This document shows positions 1-8,582 of a stretch of DNA of 64,000 bases, one piece after another (positions within the stretch are counted from its first letter, which is position 1; the number at the start of each line of letters is the position of its first letter). Under the pieces are notes generated by a model. The model had not been told where the DNA came from and ran no database searches. It saw nothing but the letters and a program-made list of their open reading frames with translations. The position numbers were made by a program, and so were the translations under genes. The DNA comes from Neorhizobium vignae. Its GTDB lineage: Bacteria > Pseudomonadota > Alphaproteobacteria > Rhizobiales > Rhizobiaceae. The stretch is taken from contig NZ_JNNU01000018.1 of assembly GCF_000732195.1 (NCBI RefSeq), positions 51,444-115,443 on the forward strand, read 5' to 3'.

Positions 1-60
1 GCATTCGCGCGTTACCGGGATTCGGTCAACTGCCTCAACCAAACGGATAGGGGCAGTTTC

Positions 61-816
61 ATGTTTCTCACGGATTATGCGAAGACCTTCAACGCGGCAG
101 CAGCAAGACCGCTCGAAGAACCGGATTGCCTGCATTCGCTGTTCGCGAAGCAGCCGATGGAATATCTGTCGGCCGGCCAGGCCCTGTTCTTCGAGGGCGA
201 CGAGGCCCGGCATATTTTCGAGGTGATGGAGGGCACGTTACGCGTTTTCCGGATCATTTCGGACGGACGGCGGGTCATTACCGGGTTTCTGCATGCCGGC
301 GATATGATCGGCGTATCGTTCCGGGACAATTATATCTACACTGCGGAAGCCATCACCACGGCGAAGGTCCGCCGGCTGGCGCGCCGGCAATTCGAGGCAG
401 CCGTCATCAATTCCGAGAGCCTGAGGCCGAAGGTCTTTGCCCGCGTCTGCGACGAAATGGCCGCAGCCCAGGACCAGATGGTACTCCTGTCGAGCAAAAG
501 CGCGGAAGAGCGTCTCTGCACCTTCCTTCTCAGATATCTGAGACGCGCGATGGCCGAAGGGAGCGCGCAACCGATCGTCGATCTTTCCATGAGCCGGCAG
601 GATATGGCCGACTATCTCGGACTGACGATCGAGACCGTTTCGCGTACTATCACCAGGCTTATCGGCAAGGGCGTGTTGAATGTTCTGGACCCGGCCGCCC
701 GTCATTCCATAAGAATCGAACGACCGGGGATGCTTGCGCAACTCGCCGGAGACGACGATGACTGTGGAGACATGCGGCGCGACCTGATCGCTCTCGGTGA
801 GCGACGGCGCCATTAG
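61..816 (+). CDS. fixK: FixK-type Crp/Fnr transcriptional regulator
   Basis: 251 residues with the Crp/Fnr layout: a cyclic-nucleotide-type beta-roll sensor domain (about residues 30-120), a dimerisation helix, and a C-terminal winged helix. The recognition helix reads IETVSRTITRL and carries the E-x-x-S-R signature of proteins that bind TTGA-N6-TCAA sites. FNR proteins have an N-terminal cysteine cluster for Fe-S oxygen sensing; here only one cysteine (in EPDCLHS) is present, so this is FixK-like and probably not a direct O2 sensor. A purine-rich AGGGG lies just before the ATG. The next gene, hybrid fixL, starts 5 bases after the stop. Two perfect FixK boxes upstream of fixN and fixG in this window are its probable targets. 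Confidence 0.92.
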   Translation: MFLTDYAKTFNAAAARPLEEPDCLHSLFAKQPMEYLSAGQALFFEGDEARHIFEVMEGTLRVFRIISDGRRVITGFLHAGDMIGVSFRDNYIYTAEAITTAKVRRLARRQFEAAVINSESLRPKVFARVCDEMAAAQDQMVLLSSKSAEERLCTFLLRYLRRAMAEGSAQPIVDLSMSRQDMADYLGLTIETVSRTITRLIGKGVLNVLDPAARHSIRIERPGMLAQLAGDDDDCGDMRRDLIALGERRRH

Positions 817-821
817 ACGGA

Positions 822-2750
822 ATGGACATGAACGGCAATACAGGATCCGAAGCCACGACGGAAAGCCAACTCGATGCCGTCACCTTTCTTCTCGACCATG
901 CCAACCTTATCGTCCATGGCGTTGACGGCGTCATCCGCCGCTGGACGACGGGTTGCGAGCAGCTTTACGGCTGGCGGCGGGAGGAGGCTCTCGGCAAGGT
1001 CGTTCACGATCTTCTGGCGACACAGTTTCCCGAAACGCTCGACGAGATTCGTCGCCATGTCCAGACCTATCATGCCTGGCAAGGCGAGGTCGTCCATCAT
1101 CACAAGCATGGGCACCCGGTCTTCGTGGCGACCCGCTGGGTGGCCGTCAATCCATCGAGCGACGGTCCTTCGGTCATCATTCAAACGAACAACGATATCA
1201 CCGAGATGAAAAGGGTGCAGAACGATCTTGCCGAACGCGAAGCGCATCTGCGCTCCATTCTGGACACCGTTCCGGAATCGATGATCGTCATCGACGAGGT
1301 CGGCTGCATCTCGTCCTTCAGTACCGCTGCGGAACGGCTGTTCGGCTACTCGTCCGACGAGGTCTGCGGGCAGAATGTGAAGATGCTGATGCCATCGCCC
1401 GACCGGGACGCCCATGACGGATATATCTCGCGCTACCTCACCACCGGCGAACGCCGGATCATCGGCTACGGCCGCGTCGTGACCGGGCAGCGCAAGGACA
1501 AAAGCACGTTTCCGATGGAGCTTTCGGTCGGCGAAGCCGTCACCAACGGGAAACGCATCTTCACCGGCTTCGTCCGCGACCTCACCAGCCGCCACAAGAT
1601 CGAAGAGGAGCTGCGTCAGGCCCAGAAGATGGAAGCGATCGGCCAGCTGACCGGCGGCCTGGCGCACGACTTCAACAATCTTCTGACCGTCATCAGCGGC
1701 AATCTCGAAATGATCGAGAACAAGCTCGCGGATGCGGGCCTGCTGGAACTGCTGCACGAAGCGCAGGGTGCCGCGGAAGACGGCGCCAAGCTCACCGGCC
1801 AGCTGCTCGCCTTCGGACGGCGCCAGCCGCTCAACCCCAAGCTCGCGGATATCGGCAATCTCGTGTCCGGCTTTTCGGAACTCCTACGGCGCACGCTAGG
1901 GGAAACGATCGAGCTTCGTACGACAGTCACCGGCGTCTCCAACGAAGCGCTGGTCGATGCATCGCAGCTGCAGAACGCACTTCTCAACCTGACGCTCAAT
2001 GCGCGCGATGCGATGCCGCGCGGCGGCAAGCTGTCGATCGAGATTTCCCGCGTCAGGCTGGATGTCGACTATGCGCAGATGTATCCCGATGTCCGCACCG
2101 GCGACTTCGTACTGATTTCCGTTACCGACACAGGTGTCGGCATGTCTCCCGAGGTCAAGGACAAGGCCTTCGAGCCTTTCTTCACCACCAAGGGCCTGGG
2201 CGCCGGAACGGGCCTTGGCCTCAGCATGGTCTACGGGTTCGCCAAACAGTCCGGCGGGCATATCCAACTCTACAGCGAGCCTGGACAGGGCACGAGCGTC
2301 AGGATTTTCCTGCCGGTGGTGCGCAAGACTGAGAAGGTGGATCCGATCGCTGCCGAAACCGCTTCGAATCAAGCCTCCATTCCCGGCGGCACCGAAAAGA
2401 TCCTCGTCGTCGAGGACGACCCGCGGGTCCGGCGCATCGCCGTATCCCGGCTGACGCAGCTCGGTTACGGCGTCATCGAGGCCTCGAACGGCCAGGAAGC
2501 GCTGGACCAGATCGGCCAGCACGACGGCATCCACCTTCTTTTCACCGATATCGTGATGCCGGGCGGAATGACGGGCGACGAACTGGCGGCGGAAGTGCGC
2601 GCCAGACGGCCAGGCATGAAGGTATTGTTCACCTCCGGCTACGCCGAACCGGCCATTGCCGGGCGCGAGCTCGCCCAATCCGGTAGCTGGCTCAAGAAGC
2701 CATACACCGCCAGGGAACTCGCGGTGCGGCTTCGCGAGCTGCTGGACTGA
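822..2750 (+). CDS. fixL: Hybrid oxygen-sensor histidine kinase FixL (PAS-PAS-kinase-receiver)
   Basis: 642 residues, no transmembrane segment. PAS1 is at about 15-130 and PAS2 at about 140-258, followed by an HisKA H-box (GGLAHDFNNLL, His282), N-box (NARDAM, about 394), HATPase G-boxes (DTGVGM, GTGLGL), and a fused receiver (about 525-642) with ILVVEDD, phosphoacceptor Asp576 and Lys625/626. PAS2 keeps the FixL haem signature HDGYISRY: His198 aligns with the known axial haem ligand (His200 of Bradyrhizobium FixL), Arg204 with Arg206, and Arg218 with Arg220. It should therefore bind haem and sense O2. The receiver fusion is the hFixL type known from Rhizobium etli and R. leguminosarum, which acts through FxkR rather than FixJ. 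No fixJ is in the window. A second in-frame ATG two codons in is possible. Confidence 0.9.
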   Translation: MDMNGNTGSEATTESQLDAVTFLLDHANLIVHGVDGVIRRWTTGCEQLYGWRREEALGKVVHDLLATQFPETLDEIRRHVQTYHAWQGEVVHHHKHGHPVFVATRWVAVNPSSDGPSVIIQTNNDITEMKRVQNDLAEREAHLRSILDTVPESMIVIDEVGCISSFSTAAERLFGYSSDEVCGQNVKMLMPSPDRDAHDGYISRYLTTGERRIIGYGRVVTGQRKDKSTFPMELSVGEAVTNGKRIFTGFVRDLTSRHKIEEELRQAQKMEAIGQLTGGLAHDFNNLLTVISGNLEMIENKLADAGLLELLHEAQGAAEDGAKLTGQLLAFGRRQPLNPKLADIGNLVSGFSELLRRTLGETIELRTTVTGVSNEALVDASQLQNALLNLTLNARDAMPRGGKLSIEISRVRLDVDYAQMYPDVRTGDFVLISVTDTGVGMSPEVKDKAFEPFFTTKGLGAGTGLGLSMVYGFAKQSGGHIQLYSEPGQGTSVRIFLPVVRKTEKVDPIAAETASNQASIPGGTEKILVVEDDPRVRRIAVSRLTQLGYGVIEASNGQEALDQIGQHDGIHLLFTDIVMPGGMTGDELAAEVRARRPGMKVLFTSGYAEPAIAGRELAQSGSWLKKPYTARELAVRLRELLD

Positions 2751-2760
2751 GCAGGGTTTC

Positions 2761-2789
2761 AAAAAGGGCTGCATCTGCAGCCCTTTTTT
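2761..2789 (+). terminator. Rho-independent terminator, probably bidirectional
   Basis: Stem GGGCTGC / GCAGCCC with a 4-base loop, preceded by five A and followed by six T. It sits 10 bases after the fixL stop, between convergent fixL and fixS. The A tract on the left gives a U tract to leftward transcripts too. Confidence 0.85.
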
Positions 2790-2884
2790 CTACAATCGAC
2801 CGAGACATCCCTGGAAATCCCGGCAGCCTCTGGTGCGTGGACCGCGTCCGCATCAGGGCCAGCGTTTGTCCGGCATCAGCCGGT

Positions 2885-3031
2885 TCACTCCGGCGGATCG
2901 TCCTGCAACACGCGCCAGGAGGCGCCTTCGAGATCGTCGTACTGGCCGCTCTTCAGCGACCAGAGAAAGGCGAAGAGGCCGAGACCGCCGAGGAAAAGCG
3001 CGATCGGGATAAGATAGATCAGCATGTTCAT
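2885..3031 (-). CDS. fixS: cbb3 oxidase maturation small protein FixS (CcoS)
   Basis: 48 residues beginning MNMLIYLIPIALFLGGLGLF: one N-terminal transmembrane helix, then the conserved FixS/CcoS tail WSLKSGQYDDLEG. Its ATG overlaps the fixI stop as ATGA, so it is the last translationally coupled gene of fixGHIS. Members of this family are needed for assembly of active cbb3 oxidase together with the copper ATPase FixI. Length is typical for the family. The stop is about 95 bases from the shared terminator. Confidence 0.88.
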   Translation of the reverse strand: MNMLIYLIPIALFLGGLGLFAFLWSLKSGQYDDLEGASWRVLQDDPPE

Positions 3032-5319
3032 GCGACGCGAGCCTCACTGGGGGGAGCGGCGGCCGTGCCCTTACTCTTTGTCGCCTCCGCCCCGACGGCG
3101 CTCCCCGATCCGCTGAGCCGCAGCGCATTGGCGACGACGATGATCGACGACGTGGACATCGCAACGGCGGCGATCAATGGCGTTGCATAGCCGGCAAGCG
3201 CGATCGGCACGGCGATGACATTGTAACCGATGGCGAGTGCGAAATTCTCGCGGATCAGCCGGCCGGCGCGCTGCGAGATATCGATCGCCAGCGGCACGGC
3301 TTCAAGGTTGTCGCGCATGAACACGAAATCGGCAGCCTGGCGGCCGACATCCGCAGCCGTCGCCGGGGCGATCGAGACGTGGGCTGCGGCGAGTGCCGGT
3401 GCGTCATTGATGCCGTCGCCGACCATCAGCACCTTGCGGCCGCTCGCCCCGAGCGACGTGCAGAACTCCGCCTTCTGTTTCGGCGAAAGCTCGGCCTGCC
3501 AGTGTTCGAGGCCGAGGCGGGTGGCGAGATCGGCAACCACCCGGCGGCGGTCACCCGACAGGATGCCCGTTTCGAAACCGCTGGCCGCAAGGGAATCCGT
3601 GGCAGCCACGGCACCGGGACGAAGCGAATCGTCGAAACGGAAGGTGGCGATTTCCTTCGCGTCGAGCGAGAGAACGGTTTCCGTCACCGTATTGCCCGGG
3701 CTTCCGTCATCCGGCACGGACAGGGCGAAACGTCGGTTGCCGAGACGATAGACGCCTGCCGGCGTCACCGCCTCGAGGCCCCGGCCCGGGATTTCGGTGA
3801 CCGTTTCGAAAACCGCAACCGGACCGGATACCGCCATCGCGAGCGTCTGCGAGAGGGGGTGGCGCGAGTGGACGGCGAGCCCGGCGGCCAAAGCGAGCTG
3901 TTTCCTGTCGAACCGATCGATATCGAGTAGCCGGGGCCGGCCCAGCGTCAACGTGCCGGTCTTGTCGAAAAGGACGGTGTCGATTTCGGCAAGCCTCTCC
4001 ATGGCCGAACCGTCCTTGACCATGATGCCGTTCCGGAACAGCCGGCCGGCCGCGACGACCTGCACCACCGGCACGGCAAGGCCGAGCGCGCAGGGGCAGG
4101 TGATGATCAGGACGGCGATGGCGACCAGCATGGCGTGTTTCCAATCGCCGCCGAAGAAGCCCCAGAAGAGAAAGGCGGCGAGCGCCAGAAGATGGACGGC
4201 AGGAGAGTAATATTGCGCCGCGCGATCGGCGATCCGACGATACCGCGCCCGCCCGCCCTCGGCTGCTTCCATCAGTGAAATGACTTCGGAGAGGAAGGAA
4301 TCCCTTGCGGCAGCCGTCGCCTTCAGCACCAGCGAGCCGGTGAGGCTGAGCGTCCCCGCCTGAATCATATCGCCGATCCGGATCGGCCTTGGCGCGCTTT
4401 CGCCGTTGACGATCGACACGTCGATATCGCTTGCGCCGCTTTCGACGACCCCATCGACCGGCACCCGCTCGCCGGCGGCAATCGCCACCCGGTCGCCCGG
4501 GCGGATTTCGTCCACCGGGCGGTATTCACGCGAGCCGTCCGCACCCACGACCGTAGCGCCGCGGGGCGAGAGGCGTGCGAGGCCGCTGATCGCGGCGCGG
4601 GCGCGGTCCCGCATGATATGGTCCAGCGTGCGGCCGATCAGCAGGAAGAACAGCAGCGAGACAGTCGCATCGAACCAGGCGTGTTCGCCGTGATGCATGG
4701 TTTCCCAGAGCGACACCGCATAGGAGAGCGTGATGGCGAGCGCGATCGGCACGTCCATGTTGGTGCGGCCGCGGCTGAGCGCATTCCAGGCCGACTGATA
4801 GAAGAAACGGCCGCCATAGATCAGCGCCGGCGCGGCTATCAGCGCCGATATCCAATGGAACATATCACGCGTCGAGGCATCGGCGCCCGACCAGACCGAA
4901 ACCGAGAGCAGCATGATGTTGGCTGCCGCAAAGCCGCAGAGGGCGACCGCGCGGATCAGGTCGCGCTGTAGCTTTTCGCCGACTTCCTCGGCATTCGAGA
5001 AAAGATGCGCATCGTAGCCGGTGGCATCGACGATGGCCCTGACCAGCCCTACGGGATCCGTGGCGCCGTCCCCGGTCGTTTCCCTCCAGACGATCGAAAC
5101 CCGCTTCGTGGAAAGATTGACCCGCGCCCGCTCCACCGACGGCAGCGCATTCAAAGCCTTCTCGATCGTCGCGATGCAGGCGCCGCAATGGACCTGCGGA
5201 ACGCTGAGATCTGTCTGGCGCAGGCCGGGCGCAACCACCCGGCTGGACAGCGTCAACTCCTCCGAGGACGGAAGCGGGTGGTCCAGATACCCTTCCGTTC
5301 CTGGCGCGCAGCAGCTCAT
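3028..5319 (-). CDS. fixI: Copper-transporting P-type ATPase FixI (CcoI)
   Basis: 763 residues. A heavy-metal-associated domain lies at about 35-105 with the Cys-x-x-Cys site HCGAC (45-48). Transmembrane helices, the actuator domain (VNGES, about 304-308), the metal-channel motif CPC (408-410), the phosphorylation motif DKTGTLT (452-458) and the hinge motif GDGINDAP all follow in P1B-ATPase order. FixI/CcoI exports Cu(I) to the periplasm for the binuclear centre of cbb3 oxidase. Its ATG overlaps the fixH stop and its stop overlaps the fixS start, both as ATGA. An N-terminal CC pair (residues 3-4) may be an extra metal-handling site. Confidence 0.93.
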   Translation of the reverse strand: MSCCAPGTEGYLDHPLPSSEELTLSSRVVAPGLRQTDLSVPQVHCGACIATIEKALNALPSVERARVNLSTKRVSIVWRETTGDGATDPVGLVRAIVDATGYDAHLFSNAEEVGEKLQRDLIRAVALCGFAAANIMLLSVSVWSGADASTRDMFHWISALIAAPALIYGGRFFYQSAWNALSRGRTNMDVPIALAITLSYAVSLWETMHHGEHAWFDATVSLLFFLLIGRTLDHIMRDRARAAISGLARLSPRGATVVGADGSREYRPVDEIRPGDRVAIAAGERVPVDGVVESGASDIDVSIVNGESAPRPIRIGDMIQAGTLSLTGSLVLKATAAARDSFLSEVISLMEAAEGGRARYRRIADRAAQYYSPAVHLLALAAFLFWGFFGGDWKHAMLVAIAVLIITCPCALGLAVPVVQVVAAGRLFRNGIMVKDGSAMERLAEIDTVLFDKTGTLTLGRPRLLDIDRFDRKQLALAAGLAVHSRHPLSQTLAMAVSGPVAVFETVTEIPGRGLEAVTPAGVYRLGNRRFALSVPDDGSPGNTVTETVLSLDAKEIATFRFDDSLRPGAVAATDSLAASGFETGILSGDRRRVVADLATRLGLEHWQAELSPKQKAEFCTSLGASGRKVLMVGDGINDAPALAAAHVSIAPATAADVGRQAADFVFMRDNLEAVPLAIDISQRAGRLIRENFALAIGYNVIAVPIALAGYATPLIAAVAMSTSSIIVVANALRLSGSGSAVGAEATKSKGTAAAPPSEARVA

Positions 5320-5825
5320 TCCGCCCTCCTCAAAACAGCGATGCGTTCGGCCTGATGCAGGATGCGCTTGCCGTTCCGGATGGCGCTCGCATCGACGATC
5401 CAGTGACCGGGCAGGACTTCATGGGTGGCCGTGAAGACCCCCTTGGCGACGGGAAGGAGGTCCAGTTCGAAATCCTGATGTTCGCCGACCGGCCGCTTGA
5501 ACTTGAGCGTCAGCGTATCGGCTGCGACCGGGCCGCTCTTCGGGTGGAAGACCTCGTAGCGCACCTCGGAACCGCTGACGATGATGCGGCCGGTGACGCC
5601 CGTGGCCGTCAGGGTCCGCGCCTCGGCCGCCTTGCCGTTGAACTGCTGGCTGGCGACATAGGTATTTTCCGCCACCAGCCCGCTCCAACTAGTGACCGCG
5701 TTATAGGCCATGTAGAAATTGACCGAGATGATGGTGCCGAAGAAGAGCACCAGCACGCCGACCATGTGCCAGCCGGTGAAGACGAAGGATTTTGCGGGGA
5801 TCGTGTTCATTTTCGGCGTGCTCAC
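5316..5825 (-). CDS. fixH: FixH (CcoH) cbb3 oxidase assembly membrane protein
   Basis: About 169 residues. One N-terminal transmembrane helix (about 18-40, FVFTGWHMVGVLVLFFG) is followed by a soluble domain with the family motifs FYMAYNAVTSWSGLV and the GHW segment near the C-terminus, as in FixH/CcoH. The chosen GTG start at 5825 overlaps the fixG stop (GTGA); an ATG at 5810 would give a protein five residues shorter. Third-position coding bias continues from fixG. FixH works with FixG, FixI and FixS in maturation of cbb3 oxidase. Confidence 0.88.
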   Translation of the reverse strand: MSTPKMNTIPAKSFVFTGWHMVGVLVLFFGTIISVNFYMAYNAVTSWSGLVAENTYVASQQFNGKAAEARTLTATGVTGRIIVSGSEVRYEVFHPKSGPVAADTLTLKFKRPVGEHQDFELDLLPVAKGVFTATHEVLPGHWIVDASAIRNGKRILHQAERIAVLRRAE

Positions 5826-7411
5826 TTTCTGGCCCCCGGCGTGTTGAAGACCGCTGAATAGCTGTCTTTTTCGTGGCTCGGCCGGTCCTCGGCGATGAAA
5901 TGGAAATCGACGGCCTCGGAGGAAACGGCATCCTTGGGCAGGGTCACGAAGACCTTCAGGGCAAGCGTCTTGTCGGGCTCCACCTGCACGGCGAAGAGAC
6001 GGCCGGGAACATCCGTGACGCCGGCGATCTTCATCGTGGCTTCGGGCAAGCCTTCCATCGAGACCATGATGGTGCGCGGCTCCGGGACCATGTTGAGCAG
6101 CCGGATCGTGTAGCCATTGCGGATGGAACCGTCCGATTCCAGCACGAATTGCGGGTTGCGATCGTGGAGCACATTGACCTCCAGCCGGTCGCGCGACAGG
6201 AGCGAGAAAACGAGACCGAGACCGACCGCCGACCAGACGCCGAAATAGATCAGCGTACGGAGCCTGAAGATCACCCTCCAGTCGAAATGGCGAACCTTGT
6301 CGATGAAGGAACCGTCCGGGTTGCGCACCCCGGCCGGGTCGATCGCCGTCGTGCCGCCGCTCGTGGCGAGCGCCATGTTGGCGTCGTATTCGTCGAGCGT
6401 TGCGTAGGCGATCAGGCCCCGCGGCTTGCCGATCTTGTCCATCACGCCGTCGCAGGCATCGATACAGAGCGCACAGGTGATGCAGGCCATCTGCTGTCCC
6501 TCGCGGATGTCGATGCCCATGGGACAGACCGCTACGCAAGCATTGCAGTCGACGCAATCGCCGACCGGCTGCCCCGCGGCTACCGCCTTCTTGGCATGCC
6601 GGCTGCGCGGCTCGCCGCGCCAGTCGTTATAGGTGACGACCAGCGAGCGCTCGTCCAGCATGGCGGCCTGGATGCGCGGCCAGGGACACATGTAGATGCA
6701 GACCTGTTCACGCAGCAGCCCGCCGAGCACGTAGGTCGTGGCGGTCAGGAAAGCGACGGTCGAATAGGCGACCACGGCAGCATGCCCCGTGACGAAATCG
6801 AAGGCGAGCGAGGGCGCATCGGCAAAATAGAAGATCCAGGCGCCGCCGGTCGCGACCGCGATCGCCAGCCATGTGGCGTGTTTGGCGACCCGCTTCCAGA
6901 GCTTGTCGAAGCTCCAGGGCGCGGCGTCGAGCTTGATGCGCGCATTGCGATCGCCCTCGATGAAGCGCTCGACCACCAGGAAAAGATCGACCCAGACCGT
7001 CTGCGGACAGGCATAACCACACCAGGCGCGACCGACGGCCGAGGTCACGAGGAAAAGGCCGAAACCCGCCATGACCAGAAGCCCGGCGACGTAGAAGAAT
7101 TCCTGCGGCCAGATCTCGATGAAGAAGAAATAGAAACGGCGGTTCGCCAGATCGACGAGCACCGCCTGGTCGGGCGCAAAAGGGCCGCGGTCCCAGCGTA
7201 TCCAAGGGGTCAGGTAATAGATGCCGAGGGTGATCAGCATCACCAGCCATTTGAAGCGGCGGAAACGCCCCTCGGCCCGTTTCGGAAAGATCTTCTTGCG
7301 CTTCTCGTAAAGCGGCCTGCTCGGCGTTCCCGGCGAATGCACAGGCTGGACATCGATCCGCTCGACGGACGACCCGTTCTGCTGCAGGTGGGAGGCGGTG
7401 TAGAGATTCAT
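5822..7411 (-). CDS. fixG: FixG (CcoG/RdxA) cbb3 maturation ferredoxin-like membrane protein
   Basis: 529 residues. Several transmembrane helices, a CGYACPQTVW loop, CIYMCPWPRIQ, and a bacterial 4Fe-4S ferredoxin region with two cysteine clusters (CVDCNACVAVCP and CITCALCIDAC). The C-terminus is an Ig-like FixG domain. The family is linked to copper reduction and cbb3 assembly. ATG 7411 is preferred because AAAGGA lies about 7 bases upstream; an upstream in-frame ATG (7441) lacks a good ribosome site. A FixK box is centred about 55 bases upstream of the ATG. First gene of fixGHIS. Confidence 0.92.
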   Translation of the reverse strand: MNLYTASHLQQNGSSVERIDVQPVHSPGTPSRPLYEKRKKIFPKRAEGRFRRFKWLVMLITLGIYYLTPWIRWDRGPFAPDQAVLVDLANRRFYFFFIEIWPQEFFYVAGLLVMAGFGLFLVTSAVGRAWCGYACPQTVWVDLFLVVERFIEGDRNARIKLDAAPWSFDKLWKRVAKHATWLAIAVATGGAWIFYFADAPSLAFDFVTGHAAVVAYSTVAFLTATTYVLGGLLREQVCIYMCPWPRIQAAMLDERSLVVTYNDWRGEPRSRHAKKAVAAGQPVGDCVDCNACVAVCPMGIDIREGQQMACITCALCIDACDGVMDKIGKPRGLIAYATLDEYDANMALATSGGTTAIDPAGVRNPDGSFIDKVRHFDWRVIFRLRTLIYFGVWSAVGLGLVFSLLSRDRLEVNVLHDRNPQFVLESDGSIRNGYTIRLLNMVPEPRTIMVSMEGLPEATMKIAGVTDVPGRLFAVQVEPDKTLALKVFVTLPKDAVSSEAVDFHFIAEDRPSHEKDSYSAVFNTPGARK

Positions 7412-7459
7412 TGGCCAATCCTTTGGCCCATGTTTTCTCATCTCTGCGACGGTCACTCC

Positions 7460-7473
7460 TTGACACAAGTCAA
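7460..7473 (-). promoter_or_regulatory. FixK/FNR box upstream of fixG
   Basis: Perfect palindrome TTGAC-ACAA-GTCAA, matching the FixK/FNR anaerobox. If used as a class II site (centre near -40.5), transcription would start near 7426, leaving a short leader that still contains the fixG ribosome site. It directly abuts the large inverted repeat at 7474-7534. Confidence 0.85.
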
Positions 7474-7534
7474 TCGAGCCGGACGAAACGGCCGCCTGCT
7501 GATGACACGCAGGCGGCCGTTTCGTCCGGCTCGA
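7474..7534 (-). terminator. Long hairpin (26-bp perfect arms) between fixP and fixG
   Basis: Arms 7474-7499 and 7509-7534 are perfect reverse complements around a 9-base spacer; the arms are GC-rich (GCCGGACGAAACGG core). It lies 17 bases after the fixP stop and would fold in fixNOQP mRNA, so a transcription end or mRNA-stabilising role is likely. There is no U tract, because the next bases are the FixK box. Confidence 0.7.
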
Positions 7535-7551
7535 ATGGATTGGGGTCTTTC

Positions 7552-8415
7552 TTACTCCCCGCCGCCCAGCGAGTGTATGTAGACGGCGAGCTGCTTGACG
7601 GCGACGTCGCCGAGGCGGGTTTGCCAGGCCGGCATGACGCCATGTTTCGGGGACTGGATCTGCCTGGCAATCTCCACCTCCCCTTGCGACTTCAGCCAGA
7701 TGGCGTCGGCAAGGCTCGGCGCGCCGAGGTCGCGGTTGCCCTCGGCCTTCTCGCCATGACAAGAGACACAGTTGTCGGCGAAGAGCTGTTTTCCGGGCTC
7801 GACCATGGCTGGATCGCGCGGGGTTCCGGTGAGGCTCACCACGTAGGCGGCCACCTGGCGCACCTCGTCCGGCTTCAGCATATCCGTAAAGGCGGGCATT
7901 TCGGAGATGCGAGTCTCCCCGTCGGCGGGATCGCGAACACCATGGGCGATCGTCTGGTAGAGAGCATCGATATCGCCGCCCCAAAGCCAGTCGTCGTCGT
8001 TGAGGTTGGGATAACCCCGCCCGCCCGTCGCACCCGTGCCATGGCACGGGGTGCAGTTGACACGGAAGGCCGCGGCGCCGCCGGCGGTCGCGAACTGGCT
8101 GAGCTGCGGATCGGCAACGATCTCCTGCAGCGACGACGTCGAGATTTTCTCCAGAAGGCCGCCCTGAGCGACCCTGGCACCATCGAGATCGGCCGTGAGT
8201 TCGGCGCGGCTTGAATATCCGAGCAGGCCTTTCGTCGCATCGGTCAGAAGAGGGATGGACGGATAGGCGATCGCATATCCAATCGACCACAGGATGCAGG
8301 CATAGAAAGTCCAGAGCCACCAGCGCGGCAGCGGATTGTTGAGTTCGCGGATGCCGTCCCACTCGTGGCCGGTGGTTTCGATGCCGCTCAATTGATCGAT
8401 ATGTTTTTCCGCCAT
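7552..8415 (-). CDS. fixP: cbb3-type cytochrome oxidase subunit III, dihaem cytochrome c FixP (CcoP)
   Basis: 287 residues. One N-terminal membrane anchor (about 33-52, WWLWTFYACILWSIGYAIAY) and two periplasmic cytochrome c domains with CTPCH (121-125) and CVSCH (216-220). Met residues suitable as distal ligands occur in SEMPAF and GVMPAW. The strong ribosome site AAGGAGG overlaps the end of fixQ. It passes electrons to FixO/FixN in the high-affinity oxidase. Confidence 0.95.
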   Translation of the reverse strand: MAEKHIDQLSGIETTGHEWDGIRELNNPLPRWWLWTFYACILWSIGYAIAYPSIPLLTDATKGLLGYSSRAELTADLDGARVAQGGLLEKISTSSLQEIVADPQLSQFATAGGAAAFRVNCTPCHGTGATGGRGYPNLNDDDWLWGGDIDALYQTIAHGVRDPADGETRISEMPAFTDMLKPDEVRQVAAYVVSLTGTPRDPAMVEPGKQLFADNCVSCHGEKAEGNRDLGAPSLADAIWLKSQGEVEIARQIQSPKHGVMPAWQTRLGDVAVKQLAVYIHSLGGGE

Positions 8416-8417
8416 GT

Positions 8418-8570
8418 TTAATCCTCCTTCAGAGGGATCCGGGCGGCCTCGTCTGCAGAGGCTTTCGCGCCGGGGCGCAAGGTGAAGACGAGAACGCCGA
8501 GGAAGAACAGGGTCATGGCAAGCAGACCCCAGCTATCGGCGAAGTGGCGCATGGCCGTGTAGAATTCCAT
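8418..8570 (-). CDS. fixQ: cbb3 oxidase small subunit FixQ (CcoQ)
   Basis: 50 residues starting MEFYTAMRHFADSWGLLAMT, with one transmembrane helix (about 13-32) and a charged tail. Its position between fixO and fixP, its length and its topology are those of FixQ/CcoQ, which stabilises the oxidase complex. It was too short for ordinary ORF listing and was read from the sequence. Confidence 0.88.
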   Translation of the reverse strand: MEFYTAMRHFADSWGLLAMTLFFLGVLVFTLRPGAKASADEAARIPLKED

Positions 8571-8582
8571 GGACTTGTCCCC

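Noticed and set aside
5316..6557. 413-residue fused FixG-FixH-like protein
   Set aside because: The first ~240 residues are an out-of-frame reading of fixG; the FixH domain begins at the GTG/ATG near 5825/5810.
5873..7582. 569-codon open frame opposite fixG
   Set aside because: Same shadow effect; no family resemblance, and it would run through the FixK box and hairpin.
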